This document shows positions 1-11,280 of a stretch of 58,374 nucleotides of DNA, one piece after another. The position numbers and the translations under genes were made by a program. Positions within the stretch are counted from its first letter, which is position 1, and each line of letters starts with the position of its first letter. The notes beneath the pieces are model-generated. The model was not told where the DNA came from and made no database searches. It saw nothing but the letters and a program-made list of their open reading frames with translations. Source of the DNA: Phoronis australis (Eukaryota; Phoronida; Phoronidae); assembly GCA_002633005.1 (NCBI GenBank), contig NMRA01000564.1, positions 215,438 through 273,811 on the forward strand, given 5' to 3'.

Positions 1-609
1 CCCCCCCACAAAAAAACACTAGCATTCTATTTTCATATTACTGCACTTCATGACTGCCTGTATACCCTCAACATCAGTGTCTAAAAGAACATCATTCATG
101 TCTAAACAACGTCAGGGCTCATTTTAATACCTCAGCAAAATGTCTTCTTCAGTCTTTAAGCAACACTCTTGCAGGTTTTGCTACGCAAGTTCATATTTTT
201 TATTTAAAAAGTCTCTGAACACGGGGAAAACTTGCCTTCCGAGAGCCTTTTAAACCCGTTACACATACAATAAAGACAATGCCGAAAATAGGACTAGTGC
301 TAAAAGACAGTGCAATCTTTCATCAGATTCAAATGCCGAAACAATATCACGTCCTCACTGTTTTAGTAACACGGGCGCTCACTCGGAGCAACAAAATAGT
401 ACAAAAACTTAATACTGATGAGCACCGTTGCACCGTCTTCATAAACAATATAACATGTACATATACTCTTAACCTACACAGCACAATGGTGCAAGCACTT
501 TTTAAACATTTTATATACACGTTTTTGTGCTTTTTAGTTGGTTTTTATAGATTTTATCACAGATTTTTTTGGCCAGGCATTGAAATAGATCCTGTTTAGA
601 TTCATCAGA
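1..609 (-). other. PAIP2 3' UTR and downstream flank
   Basis: This stretch follows the PAIP2 stop codon on the minus strand. No coding pattern is visible; the 106-codon open frame on the plus strand at 279-599 has no family resemblance or splice context. A TTTATT at 199-204 reads AATAAA on the minus strand and is the best candidate poly(A) signal, giving a 3' UTR of about 400 nt. This placement is inferred. Confidence 0.45.
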
Positions 610-684
610 CTAGCTGTCATCACTACCACAACTTCTTGGCACAAACTCTGGGGCTTCTGGGTTAAGTCTGTTGCTTGGAGCAAC
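610..684 (-). CDS. PAIP2: PAIP2 coding exon 3 (PAM2 motif and stop)
   Basis: The acceptor reads TTTGCAG on the minus strand just above 684. The exon encodes 24 residues, including SNRLNPEAPEFVP, then stops at TAG (612-610). All key PAM2 residues (Leu, Asn, Ala, Glu-Phe, Pro) are present, so binding to the MLLE domain of PABP is expected. Confidence 0.92.
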   Translation of the reverse strand, partial: VAPSNRLNPEAPEFVPRSCGSDDS

Positions 685-3600
685 CTGCAAATAAAAATAA
701 AAAATCAACTTCACTTTAAGATCTAGCTGGAAAAACACATTCCAGGCCATGCTATGCCCTAAATTCACCCAGGCAACAATTGGTCAGTCCTGTTAATTTT
801 CTGGAAATCCAGGTAAACCATAACATATGAAATGGATAGATTTGCGACTAAAATTCAAAAGTCCGTTATGTGGTATCGTGCCAGCCATCTCCCATTCACC
901 CAGACACAATTTTTCTCTTCTCGCCGCTAAAAGGGAGTCTTTAACTTGAACCTTATACATAAGCCAGAGGGGCATTTTGAAAACGCAGCCACCAATTCAT
1001 TTTCCATGAAAAGGATCACTGCATGCCGCACGACCTGCAATCCAACCTCTGAACCCAACTTACTGGAATGCTCAGTGAAGGTTGCTGAGAGATGTCCAGG
1101 TACTTGAAGCCATCAACTAGCTGAGTGGACTCGGGTGGGGACGTCCAAGGGGCGTACCAGGTGGTTTCCTCCTCCTCCTCATCCTCCAAGAGCTCCTCAA
1201 TACAGTTTTCAATGAATAGTTCCTCTTCCACCTATGTAAACATAATTAAATAGGTCAAATGTAACCATAATTAAAGGCGAAGGCAACCTTTTTCATGTCA
1301 TTTTTAGCAAAAGTAAGGTTCATTGATTATCTCAGACATATTTTTCACTTAATTACAGCTTTTCGTAATTTAATTAAGTACTAGTCCACAAGAGCACCAG
1401 CCATCCAGCGGCAAGGTGGGGGTCAGCCGATTTTCACCAAATTTGGCACATTGGTAGTCCTATGGGATCTAAAAACAGTGGTAAAATATTTCCTCGAAAT
1501 ATTACGTTTTTCCAAAGTTATAGGCTCAAACACATTTTACGGCTTTGCAGTCATGTTTTCACGGTATAAAAACTGTCCAGTTTTAACTGTTTAAATTTTT
1601 CTTTGAATAAAAGCTATCGATTTATTATTTACTTGGCATTGTTTAGTGGTGCCTATAGATTGTTACACAGATGTCTTGAAACACGATTCCGATTTACCAA
1701 CGTCATTTAGTAGTTTTACTACACTGCCTCCCGTTATGCCATTTTGAGGTTGTGTTCAGTACACTGCTGTACCAAATCTGCTCCCACTGCTATGAGAATG
1801 AAACTTGGCCAAAATGTTGACCAAACATGTTACTTTCATTGCATAAAATAAAAACTTTGTCAGCCAGTTTATTACTTATACATTTTGGCACCTCAAATGT
1901 ACTAAAATGAGAAATTTTCAAATATCTGAGATCGATGCGTGAGCACCATAAAATCAGATTGTCCTTCATGTTGTTCGATATTTTGCAACAAGTTAGTTCC
2001 TCCTGAATGTTTTGAATGTTTTAATATTTACCACCTAAGGCTATAGTACTCCTAGATACCATACATGGCTCCATTTTGTAAAAAGCCGATTATGTCCTCC
2101 ACAGTGAACAGGGTTAGACATGAACTCGACAAATGTAGGTTATTTTGACTTACAGTTGTTATACCTTGCAATTTCCTGATGGATATTTCTTCACACATAT
2201 TCAAGTCAGATTTTCTGTTGATCAAATGTGTATGCAATGCATTGTAATATCAAATGAATGGTAAGTTTGGTGGCATGATGGTCCAATCACAGTGCTGGTG
2301 CTCAATGAGTCATCAAAAATTGGCCATCATTAAAAACAGAGTGAGAAATACTGGCTTATAAAACAGAAATAACAAACTCAAAGGCAATTTTTCCCCTGAT
2401 TCAATATCACCAATCCCTCTAGTGGTAGCCATTTTGCTCGTGTACTCGTCGAAAGATATTGCAAGTTTGCATAATCTTGCCTCACAAAATGTATGCCAGT
2501 ACTCTGTTTGAAATGATCACTCAGAAGTAACACTACAACCCTTGATATTCAGATGCGATGCAACAAAACAGAAAAGACCGGCGTTGGAAGTTTAAGATGA
2601 AAGGGGGAAACAAATGTGAAATCACAATTAAGTGTTCCTTGGGGAGTCTCCAGCCCATACATGGAGTTGCGGGACACAGATGGCATCAGTGTATGTATGT
2701 ATGTATGTATGTACGTATGTATGTACGTATGTATGTATGAACGTATGTATGAACGTATGTATGCACGTATGTATGCACGTATGTATGCACGTATGTATGC
2801 ACATATGTATGCACGTATGTATGCACGTATATATGCACGTATGTATGTACGTATGTATGTATGTATGTATGTATGAACGTATGTATGTATGAACGTATGT
2901 ATGTATGTATGTATGTATGTATGTATGTATGTATGTATGTATGTATGTACCTACTTATGTGTGACAATGTTGAGTACTAAACGCAGTGAGTGAAAATTTG
3001 ACAAATGTCGATTTTACATTCTTAACAATTATTTTAAACACAAATTGAAAAGCTTTTTAACATTGTGTGGCCACGGACAGAACTTTTCTTAACTAACTTT
3101 TACGGTAAGCATAAAGTGTTCCATTGGTCTGAATTTGAATGAGCAAAGGAACCCTATTCACTGTGCAGAATTAAATGAGTGAATAATAATGATGGAAAGT
3201 TCCTGCATGGTAGGTTTCCCTTAGTAGTAAACAGCAAGTAAACAGCAAATGCAATTTGCAATTAAACATCTGTAAGGTCAACAAAAATGCAATGAACTGG
3301 CATTTAGTAAAAATTGTGCAGTCAAGGGGCTAGTCCAATATTAGCTAAATAGTCTCCATAAGGTTTTGAGTGATAACAGCTCTATTCCAAGAACTACCTG
3401 AACAACAAAACTCCTGCAGACCTCAGATAAAACACATTACAGTAGCAACCAGGTCAATCCCATAGCAGTTAAATACTAACACATGAAGGTCAAAACACAA
3501 TAAAGGTCAAACTTGTTTTGATTCTAATCTTATATACCATGATCATGTGCACAACACAAGGCCAAGTTTTTATGGGAGGGGGGGGATTTCTGTAGATAAG

Positions 3601-4446
3601 TCCATCCGATGAAACGCCCATGGGCATTTATTCAGAAAATTATGCCAAATACATGCCCCTGGGCATTCATTTGGAGTTATAACTTGTGGTGGCAAGTATA
3701 AAGATAGTCGGACGCTTATTTGGAAAATTTCTTTTTAAAAGTCCATTCAGCTTCAACTTTTTGTCACAAATTCAATTTTGTGGAGCATTTGTCATATTTA
3801 TAAAAACAAACAAGGTGTTGGCGTTTATTAACATAAATTAACATAAATTTAAGAACGCAGTTTTAAGTAAAAAAATGTCAAAGTCACCAAAACTATGACT
3901 TTCCGTTTATATGCCCCCCTTTTCCAAATAAACGCCCGGATGTTTATTTGGTGTGGCTAAAATGCCAGAAATTTTTCATTTTCCGAATACATGCCCATGG
4001 GCTTATCAATGGAAATTCCCAGTAGTGTGCACTTGAAATATTCTTTATTACTATGCACGTGTATAGTATACGAAGAATCATTGCAAAAAACACGAGCAAT
4101 TCCCAGTATGTCACAAAAGAGCACCAACCACAATTTCCATGGGACAGACGTACTAAATATATGATGATGACCGTCATTACTATGCCTTTAACCTGCGTAT
4201 GAATCTAGAGGTGCTTGGATGCTCAGCCCGTGAAGCTCTCACGTGACCAGACCAGCACAAAACTTTGAGTATACCCATGTAATCAGTATTTCACAGGTCA
4301 GAGGACCAGCCATTGATACTAACCTTCTTGTCAAATTCTTCCATCTCTTCAGCCATCCACACATATTCAGAAAAGTCCGATCCCGATCTACCGTTGACAT
4401 AGTTGTTGGCGTGGGAAGACTGCAGGGTTTCTACTGGGCCCTTCAT
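610..4446 (-). CDS. PAIP2: PAIP2, poly(A)-binding protein-interacting protein 2 (three coding exons)
   Basis: Coding exons on the minus strand are 4446-4324, 1231-1064 and 684-610 (123+168+75 nt, 121 aa plus stop). Both introns are phase 0 with GT/AG ends: donors GTTAGT after 4324 and GTAAGT after 1064, acceptors TAG before 1231 and CAG before 684. The protein has an acidic PAM1-type segment running from DFSEYVWM (residues 24-31) through EEELFIENCIEELLEDEEEE across the exon 1/2 junction. It ends in a textbook PAM2 motif, LNPEAPEFVP (residues 104-113). Human PAIP2 is 127 aa with the same order. The family binds PABP (RRMs through PAM1, the MLLE domain through PAM2), displaces it from poly(A) and represses cap-dependent translation in the cytoplasm. 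The start is set by the MKGP N-terminus, which resembles the vertebrate MKDP, and by a splice acceptor 12 nt upstream of the ATG, so the 5' UTR continues in another exon. Confidence 0.93.
1064..1231 (-). CDS. PAIP2: PAIP2 coding exon 2 (acidic PAM1 core)
   Basis: 56 codons, phase 0 at both ends. It starts VEEELFIENCIEELLEDEEE and continues TTWYAPWTSPPE, parallel to the acidic region of vertebrate PAIP2 followed by an aromatic-proline stretch. The donor is GTAAGT at 1063-1058 on the minus strand; reading on past it gives a longer unspliced open frame with no family match. Confidence 0.92.
1390..2530. other. PAIP2 intron 2, non-coding, old repeat material
   Basis: No exon is recognised here. 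The interval opens with GAGCACCAGC (1392-1401), which recurs inverted at 2294-2303. It contains the CCCTCTAGTGG type of motif (about 2415) that recurs in the tandem repeats near 33 kb. It is probably a decayed mobile element, but no target duplication was found. Confidence 0.3.
2691..2950. repeat. (TATG)n tetranucleotide satellite with 12-bp higher-order unit
   Basis: About 260 bp of GTAT/ATGT repeats. The middle (about 2755-2840) is organised as a 12-bp unit GTATGTATGCAC. Flanking blocks carry GAAC or GTAC variants, and the right end is pure TATG. Because 4 and 3 share the 12-nt period, several frames stay open and give false ORFs rich in Met-Tyr-Val-Cys. Confidence 0.97.
3604..4014. mobile_element. 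MITE with GCCCATGGGC-type terminal inverted repeats
   Basis: The two ends match as inverted repeats over 25 bp with two mismatches. The left copy is GCCCATGGGCATTTATTC (from 3616); the right copy, read in reverse, is GCCCATGGGCATGTATTC (ending 4002). Further imperfect copies of the same motif lie inside (about 3650-3662 and 3905-3950). There is no coding capacity, so it is a non-autonomous DNA element in PAIP2 intron 1 of the coding region. A clear target duplication was not identified and the superfamily is unassigned. Confidence 0.7.
4324..4446 (-). CDS. PAIP2: PAIP2 coding exon 1 (start codon, first half of PAM1)
   Basis: 41 codons beginning MKGPVETL and ending DFSEYVWMAEEMEEFDKK. The exon itself begins at 4458 (acceptor TTTGCAG), so 12 nt of 5' UTR precede the ATG. 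The donor AAG/GTTAGT lies at 4323. Confidence 0.92.
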
Positions 4447-4480
4447 TATGTCTGTTACCTGCAAACAAAACACATTCTAA

Positions 4481-4928
4481 AGGTTGTGTAGAACCCTAGA
4501 AAACATATCCAAATTGGCAAAACTTTGGAACGTCATGCCTCAGAAATGACCGATTGGATTAAACCGCTTTATGCATTGTTTTCCAAAATGCTTCATTGCG
4601 AATGGTTTTCTAAATGTTCTAATTTTGCATGAAGGACTTTTATGATTTTCAAGAAAAAATCCCTCAAATTGCAAAAAACAAACAATATTTTAGAAAACTG
4701 TAACAAGCATTTTTGTGATCTCATCTTGAACAGTTATCAAATAAAGTTGGATCATATTATTGGTACCGTTGTTTGGCCATCAGTGCACCTTCCTTGGCTA
4801 AGTTTGATTATACCGTGGTAAACACATGGTCACCTTGGTCACCTGACCACATTAAAGACTGGTTGGTAAAATTTATAGTTTTGTAGATGCACACAGACTA
4901 GACTTGTCAATAAGGTCCAACAAAACCT
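4481..4928 (+). mobile_element. TA-flanked MITE, copy A
   Basis: The left end is AGGTTGTGTAGAACCCTAG (from 4481) and the right end CAATAAGGTCCAACAAAACCT (to 4928), flanked by TA. The body shares the family signature 'TCCAAATTGGC...AACTTTGGAACGTC...CTCAGAAATGA'. It begins about 20 bp from the splice acceptor of PAIP2 coding exon 1, so it probably supplies the branch-point region. See the copies at about 15.0, 19.3, 22.7, 28.1/29.8 and 45.0 kb. Confidence 0.8.
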
Positions 4929-6400
4929 TAACGTTAGTTCTTGCAAACAGCCACAAACAATAAGAATAACAACAAAAATAACAACAAAAAACAACAAAAA
5001 CAACAACAAAAACAAAAAAGCAGTCACACTTCACACACAACACACAGAGCTGCACACAGAAGCATGTTTCCCTGCGTGCATGTGTGAAAATCAAAAATGG
5101 TCCATACATAGTTCAAGAATATACTGCCGAATTGCAAAACATTGATGACATCACCAAGAGCACTTCATGACAATATACTCCCAGTCCCTGAACTTTGGTT
5201 GGATTTCGGTAAGAACTGCAGAAATTGCACAGAGGAGAACATTTCACTACATGAATGAGTGAAAATCAAGAACGACCCATTCACGGAAATGCAGTCTATG
5301 GCATTTTGTGAACATACCTTTTGAAAATTTACTCAACCTCCAATGAGAAACGAATAATCTGACTATATCAAATACAATTTGACTTAAAAACCAATTTCAT
5401 AACGGTAAATGGTCTAAATAAACAATGATCATGGAAGGTGATTAAGCCGCTTCAACAAGAAATTCCAAGAAATATTTTGTCCATATTTATGGTATATTCC
5501 AGCCTGCCAAAATTTAACAACAATGAGGTGAAAAAATGAAAGAATTCCAAAAAAATTAGCAACTGACTATGGATGCTGTAGTTCACAAAACCATTAATTT
5601 TGTTTTATATGTTTACAGACCAATGACAGACCAGAAGTTAAGCGCAACAAAACAATAGCTCCTATAAAATGGATACCCTGGGGACCTGGGGAAAATCCCA
5701 GGCCAGGAACCATAGCTGCACTGTAGTGTAAAGCAGATCAACAGAAATCTAACAAAAGACAGTTCGCATACAACATTCTCTTAAAACAATGTCTAAAATA
5801 GATTCTAATTCTCAAACTGACGAGAAAGCGAAGTCACAGACACAGACTAAAGTCGACGAACCCAGGTCGATCATTTCATTTGATTTGGACAGAACAAGAC
5901 AAAGCTCACAAAGGCACAAAGGCCAAAATAATGCTAACCATCACTACAAGAAATGACTCGATTTGCACAGTATTTGTTGCTTTTTAAAAGGCTTGTCACG
6001 CAGTAGCAGATTCATGAAAGGTGATGGATAGTCTAAGTAACACTTAGAAAAAAAACTCACGTTCGGTTCTTCTTAAGTAAGGAATAATTCTGCTTTTTCA
6101 GCAACAACAATCTCTCAACTTCGCGAAATTTAGTATCAAAACAAAGTCACTTATTCTTAACTGCGCAGAATGTGTAGAATTCATGCGAAGCGCAAAATAG
6201 TTTGAGTCACAATAGTCGGTTTGTCGATCAAACGCACGTATGAAAATCATAAGACATGTATTTTGACCGCATTTAACTACAAAGTATTTGACAACGGGAA
6301 ATAAGCTGTTTATTTGGCACGAAATTCATTTTGTAATTCTCACGGCTCACTAATACTCACAGTACGAACTAGGTGCTAAGTCTTGCTTACAAATATTGTG
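4929..6400. other. PAIP2 5' intron; candidate first-exon donors
   Basis: No coding exon is seen. Two good minus-strand donors are candidates for ending the PAIP2 untranslated first exon: AAC/GTGAGT (exon end 6061) and ACT/GTGAGT (exon end 6361). Which one is used cannot be decided from sequence alone. The low-complexity A/C run near 4970-5030 is simple repeat. Confidence 0.35.
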
Positions 6401-7000
6401 TGTGTTGAAAGTGTGTCAACAGGGGAGATAATCAGTTGTACTATAGACAGCACGTTCATGTGATGCAGAGAACCAAGAGAACTGAGTAAACTCTTCCCAT
6501 AAATTCCATATACAGTACGAAGTATTCGGTGTTCGTGTTAGTCTAGAATAAAAATGATCTCGTGCACCGGGCATTACATATTTTGTGAAGGAAGTTAGGT
6601 GGAAAAACGAGAATCGATGTTAACAAGCCGAAATGTCTTTTACTTATCTTTGGTTTTGTTAACAGTGGTGAAAAGATAAAAGACGTATCAATTTTTAAAT
6701 TAACTCGTTGTCTCGCTCCATAATATAACAGTGGGAGCGCTGCTTTGGATGAACGGTCACCATTTCAAACATTTTAAAAATGGCATTTGGAATGAATGTC
6801 ATCAGTCAAGACAAAAATGTCAAAAAAGTTAAAATTTAGCACCTGTTGAGGATAGGCCAATCACAGTTCATGTAGTGATCATGTGACTACAACCGTCCTC
6901 CATCTTGGTAGGTAGAGTAACTGTTGTGTGTCGTTTGTCCGTTGTAGATTTTGTATTAAGTGCAACAGACGACGATTTCTGCTTGAGAACTGGTGTCATA
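6400..7000. promoter_or_regulatory. Probable divergent promoter interval between PAIP2 and RGS12
   Basis: This lies upstream of all PAIP2 exon candidates (minus) and of the RGS12 gene (plus). It contains a YY1-like CCATCTTGG (about 6901-6909). It is assigned by position and by this one motif. Transcription start sites are not visible and no TATA box was noted. Confidence 0.3.
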
Positions 7001-10000
7001 TTTCTACTGCACCTTGATTTACTGTGTCTTAATCGGTCAAGCAACCTACTGGAGTAATGGAAAATTCAAATTTCATTCGCAAACGTCCGCTGTCACTTGG
7101 CTGCGATGGACAATCGGACAGTGCAGGCTTCAATGTTTCTGTCAATCTAACATCTGGTTCTGTTCTGATCATTCGCAGAACGGCATCCTGTGTTCGCCAT
7201 TCGGTTTTGAGTGATCGATCTTTGTTCTAATGTTGTACTTGAACTTGGAATTACTTTTGATCTCAAGATTGCGTGTTCGTGAACTTGGAATACTGTAAAC
7301 TTGGCTATTCAGTAGTTTGTTAAGGCTCCATAGACAGTACATTCTTCAAACTATGATGGACTCGTTGTATACAGTCCTGGCATTTTTTCTTCTGGTAATT
7401 GTTTACATTATGACAACATTGACCTAGGCACATGATTTTGGCATCGTTCAATTCCTCGTCGTTATCATTCAAAAATACACGAAAATGTTTCCCACCTCAT
7501 CATCAAATTTCTGCTAGCACTATTTCCTGCTAGATACTGCCATGTTGAATAGAAGGAATAGTCTGGCAGCCAAAAACTGAAGTAATCCACTACCGTCACT
7601 CATATTTTGCAGAGCATCAGTCTTCCATAAGTTCAAACTGCCGAGGTCTATCGACCCTGGGCCCGAGCTACGTTTGTAAGGGTTCATATTCCTATGGTGG
7701 CCCTGGTACACATCCACTAACAAGATTCTGTGAAAAAAGAGGTTGTTTTTGAGGTCCAAATCTCTGAAAAGGGTATCATTTCGTGGAAAAAATGAAATGC
7801 TGCCCCTTGTTGCTCCATGTTATCGCAGGAAAACTTTAGGGGGGATTTCACACTGGCAAACACTATTCATAATCGATGATGCTTTTTCATTTATTAGCAA
7901 CAGGTGTCGCTGTAATCATGTTGGGGGAACATGACGGTGTTAACCAAGAAGTAGTGCGTATAGAAATATGAGGATAAAATAGTGCGGAAATGCGATAGGG
8001 GACACATTCATATATTTTTAAAACGAGAGCTTTGGGCGGAATCGAATGATACTAAATTGTATGTGTAGGTCAATGTCGTCATATTGTTAACAATTAGCTT
8101 TCTTCTTTTTTAGTCAAACAGTAAAACAGGGATATTCCATGTGCACAGTGGTAACCGATTTCCTGTTCAGCTCCTACCACAGGAGGAAGGCGCGTTGTGC
8201 ATGCGTCATGGTTACTTTCTTTTACAGTGCTACAAGAAGTTGCTCTGTGGAATGTTGTTTAACATGGCTTCTGGTTGGTTAAAATAATGAAACCGACAAA
8301 ACATTCAGTCATTCCCATTGGTTGAAATCTTGGAAACCCCTTTCTGTTTACTGTTGCGTAGTATGGCGACCACCTGGCTTTGGCTTGAATAGTTCCAATT
8401 TATTAAAACGAGCAGTGATTGAACAAAATCGAGAGAACCCCAATCCAGAGTCTTAAAGGCAAACATTGAGTAAAGGCTTGTGCAGGTAGTGGGAATGTGA
8501 TCAGTAAACTTTAAACCAAGCATACGTATTGATGCCCACGCACAGAATTCCGTTTGTCATGTTTCCACAGGGCCACTTTTCAGTATAGGTGGCGCTGTGT
8601 CAGAGGGTAGCGTCATGGTCAGCCTTACTGGTTTTTGCCAAATAATTCCCACTTCCACCTGTTTTCTTCCTATTGTAGTTTGCTTTAATATGTGCGCAGA
8701 CATCTTAATTTCACAAAGTAAATAAACAAAATTTATGAATCAAATGTACTGCATGTCATCAATTTTTAAAACATGGACGCAATCGCAAATTTTGAGGTGA
8801 ATTACACGTGAAATCTCATTTTTGCGACTTCTTCCTATATGGTTCTTGTAAAATTACCACAATTCACAGTTCATAGCAGCTTGAGAATTTTTAAAGGTCA
8901 TATTGACGAGCTGTATGTTGCCAAAGAAGCCCTGCATGCGATTTGCTTTACATTAGGCTGTGTCTGTTTATTTTTTTACAACCAAGAACGTGAGAGAAGA
9001 AAGAATGCCGGGTTTGCATGTGACGTGTCCACATTTTGACGATTTTCCTTCCTATTTGGTAACCTAGGAATTTTGTTGGGTTGTATTTGGCGACTTGACG
9101 TGCTGTAAATGAAGTAAATTTTTAATCAAACTTGGGGTTTTGGCACCAGTTTAGTGCATTTATTCCAAGACTTAACATACAAACTCCACACTGTATGGAA
9201 ATGAACTTTTGAACACATACATGAATTTTGTAATTATTGTCCAGTTGTAATTTTCTGTTGTGGGGAACACTGACACTGGAATACCTGTTCTTTGCTTAGG
9301 CGCAAGCTTGAACTAGTAATTCCAAGTTCATGCATATGCGATCTTGAGATCATGTGTAATTACAAGTTCGAGCGCAATTATGATGACAAAATCAAAGAAA
9401 TTCAAGGCAGTCCCAGTTCATAGTCCAATAGAGATTTAACTCGTTTGGACAAAATAACAGTAATTAAGCCATGTATTCTCTCTAAATTTGTTCACCCATT
9501 TGTGGCAATACAGTCCCCGCCACATTAAATGCTTAAAAAGTTAGAGAAACTATTTTATGATTTATTGTGGTATGGTAAAATGGATTAAATAGGTCAAAAC
9601 ACTTTTATTCAAGATATAAGATGACACATATTTACTCATTTATTTATTCACCAATAGTTTATTGGTTTTTGCAAGGTAACGCTAGATCTAGCGGTGAACT
9701 CTGGTCGAATATTTTGTCTCAAAATGCTTATTTTCTAGCTCATCGTACTTGTTTGCCTGTTATGAGATCTGGTCTAAGCAAGTGACTAACTTGTTTGAGA
9801 AAGAAATATTTTGTAATAATGAATTTTTAAGTAAACTTCCTGTCTAGAAAGAGCCACTGTGGTACAACTCGGATCTCTTTTGTTGTTAAAAAAAGACATT
9901 TATATTATAGAAGATGGTGTGAGTACAATGTTGTATTTTTCTAGGATGTTTTAGTGGTAAATTAAAAACTTGCAAGTCTTTCTGAGGTACATTTGGGTTT

Positions 10001-10955
10001 TCTCCATCATTCACTGAATTTTTAGATGCATATCAATGCTCTGCGTTGCTCTAATGCTCTTCTTGCATCTAGCTGGTGCTATCGTCTTGTGTGTTGTTAT
10101 ATTTAAATCAGTTTTGTAAATTAAAAAATGTCAACTCTTGTGTTCCTGTTTTGTGCGAAATAAAACGAAATGTTGCGCCCAGAAAAGGACCTTGAACCAA
10201 GATTCCAAAAGAGTTCATCACCCTGATAAAGTGGAGGTCTTCACTTAGCTAATCAAGTTGCCATTTGATAGTGGTAATTTAGATAAAAGCAAAATGAAAC
10301 AGAACTCGCTTAACCTAAAAAGTATACCCAGACTTCTATCAAGGGCAGAAATGCCTACACCCTTGTTCTGTTACTAATGGGTTGTTAATTGCCAGTTAAG
10401 ATTTAAAATTCTGGTTTTAAGCAGTTTTTGATTAGATAGAGGCTGAGACTGTGACATGCCTCTGTCCTCGAAGCAGGTCATTGGGATCTTTTCAGTTAGC
10501 TCTCATGAGTGTAATGATGTCGATTTGCCAAGGCTGCAGTACAAAGTACTTCTGTTGCTAAAATACTGCGGAAGGTACTTGGTTGTGTGGACCAACTGAT
10601 GACGTGTGAAAGGCTATTACTCTCTCTTACTTGGCTTCTTGGGATTGTGAATTACCCTAATAATCAACCCTATTAAGGATATTCGAAAGTGTGGGTGCTA
10701 ATTGACTACTAAAAATTCTTTTAGCACAGACGACTAGAATTTTTTATACCATGTGAACGTTTTCGGTCCTTGATTCAGCGGCCTTCCTCAAACTGATGAC
10801 TGTTGGACACCTGGACGTCTGAGAGCAAGGATTCTTTAGGAGTGCCTCTATGAACTATGAAATGACGGGTGTTCCATTGGTTCGTTGATTGCTTCAAGGC
10901 AGCTAAATAGGGTCCATACTGCAACTATCTAGAAGCAAAGGTCTTGACAAAGTCT
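7000..10955 (+). other. RGS12 5' region, non-coding
   Basis: Likely untranslated first exon(s) and a long 5' intron of RGS12. No convincing coding exon is seen on either strand. Notable items are the direct/inverted repeats near 7230-7290 and 9300-9376, and a 33-bp motif at 8579-8611 that recurs inverted at 35.7 kb. Confidence 0.35.
9300..9376. repeat. Imperfect inverted repeat, about 20-bp arms
   Basis: The left arm CGCAAGCTTGAACTAGTAATT (9301-9321) pairs with AATTACAAGTTCGAGCGC (9358-9375), with a few mismatches and a 2-nt gap. A related sequence with GAACTTGGAATTAC lies near 7242-7290, so this is probably part of a small repeat family. Confidence 0.55.
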
Positions 10956-10959
10956 CTTT

Positions 10960-11039
10960 CAGGGGTCCCATATTTTGAGAACCAGTTTGATGCCTGTTTT
11001 TCCGTGGATAAAACTGGTTCTCAAAATGCGGGACCTCTG
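10960..11039 (+). ncRNA. Near-perfect 29-bp hairpin bounded by splice signals (candidate 5' UTR exon or small-RNA precursor)
   Basis: The left arm 10960-10988 pairs with the right arm 11011-11039: 26 Watson-Crick pairs, two G-U pairs and one A-C mismatch around a 22-nt loop. The left edge is TCTCTTTCAG (a good acceptor, AG at 10961-10962) and the right edge is GTAAGT (a perfect donor from 11039). The whole hairpin therefore corresponds to a possible 76-nt exon, 10963-11038. It ends about 205 nt upstream of the acceptor of the first RGS12 coding exon. Alternatives are a pre-miRNA-like hairpin or a very short MITE with CAGGGG ends, although no target duplication is seen. The fold is certain; its function is inferred. 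Confidence 0.5.
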
Positions 11040-11243
11040 TAAGTAACTTGTTGAGTTCTCAATGTTGTGCACTTCTGTTAGGTTCAGCGCAGTGTTACCT
11101 TCCCACATGTCAATGTCGAGATGAATTGGCATGCTACGACATTCATAAAAGGTTAATAGGTAACAGGGCTGTTTGTATCTGTGTTATAAGCTGGTTGCTG
11201 TTGTCAAATGAACACTATGTAATGTATGTATTTTGTATTACAG

Positions 11244-11280
11244 GTGTCCCAGAATGCAATGTCCAAAATGTGAATGAATA
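11244..11280 (+). other. RGS12: RGS12 5' UTR part of first coding exon
   Basis: The acceptor TTTTGTATTACAG ends at 11243. An in-frame TGA at 11275-11277 precedes the ATG at 11281, which has A at -3. This fixes the start and shows that the 5' UTR is spliced. Confidence 0.75.

Noticed and set aside
2558-2967. Several overlapping open frames encoding Met-Tyr-Val-Cys or His-Thr-Tyr-Ile repeats
   Set aside because: They are products of the (TATG)n satellite, whose 12-nt period keeps many frames open on both strands.
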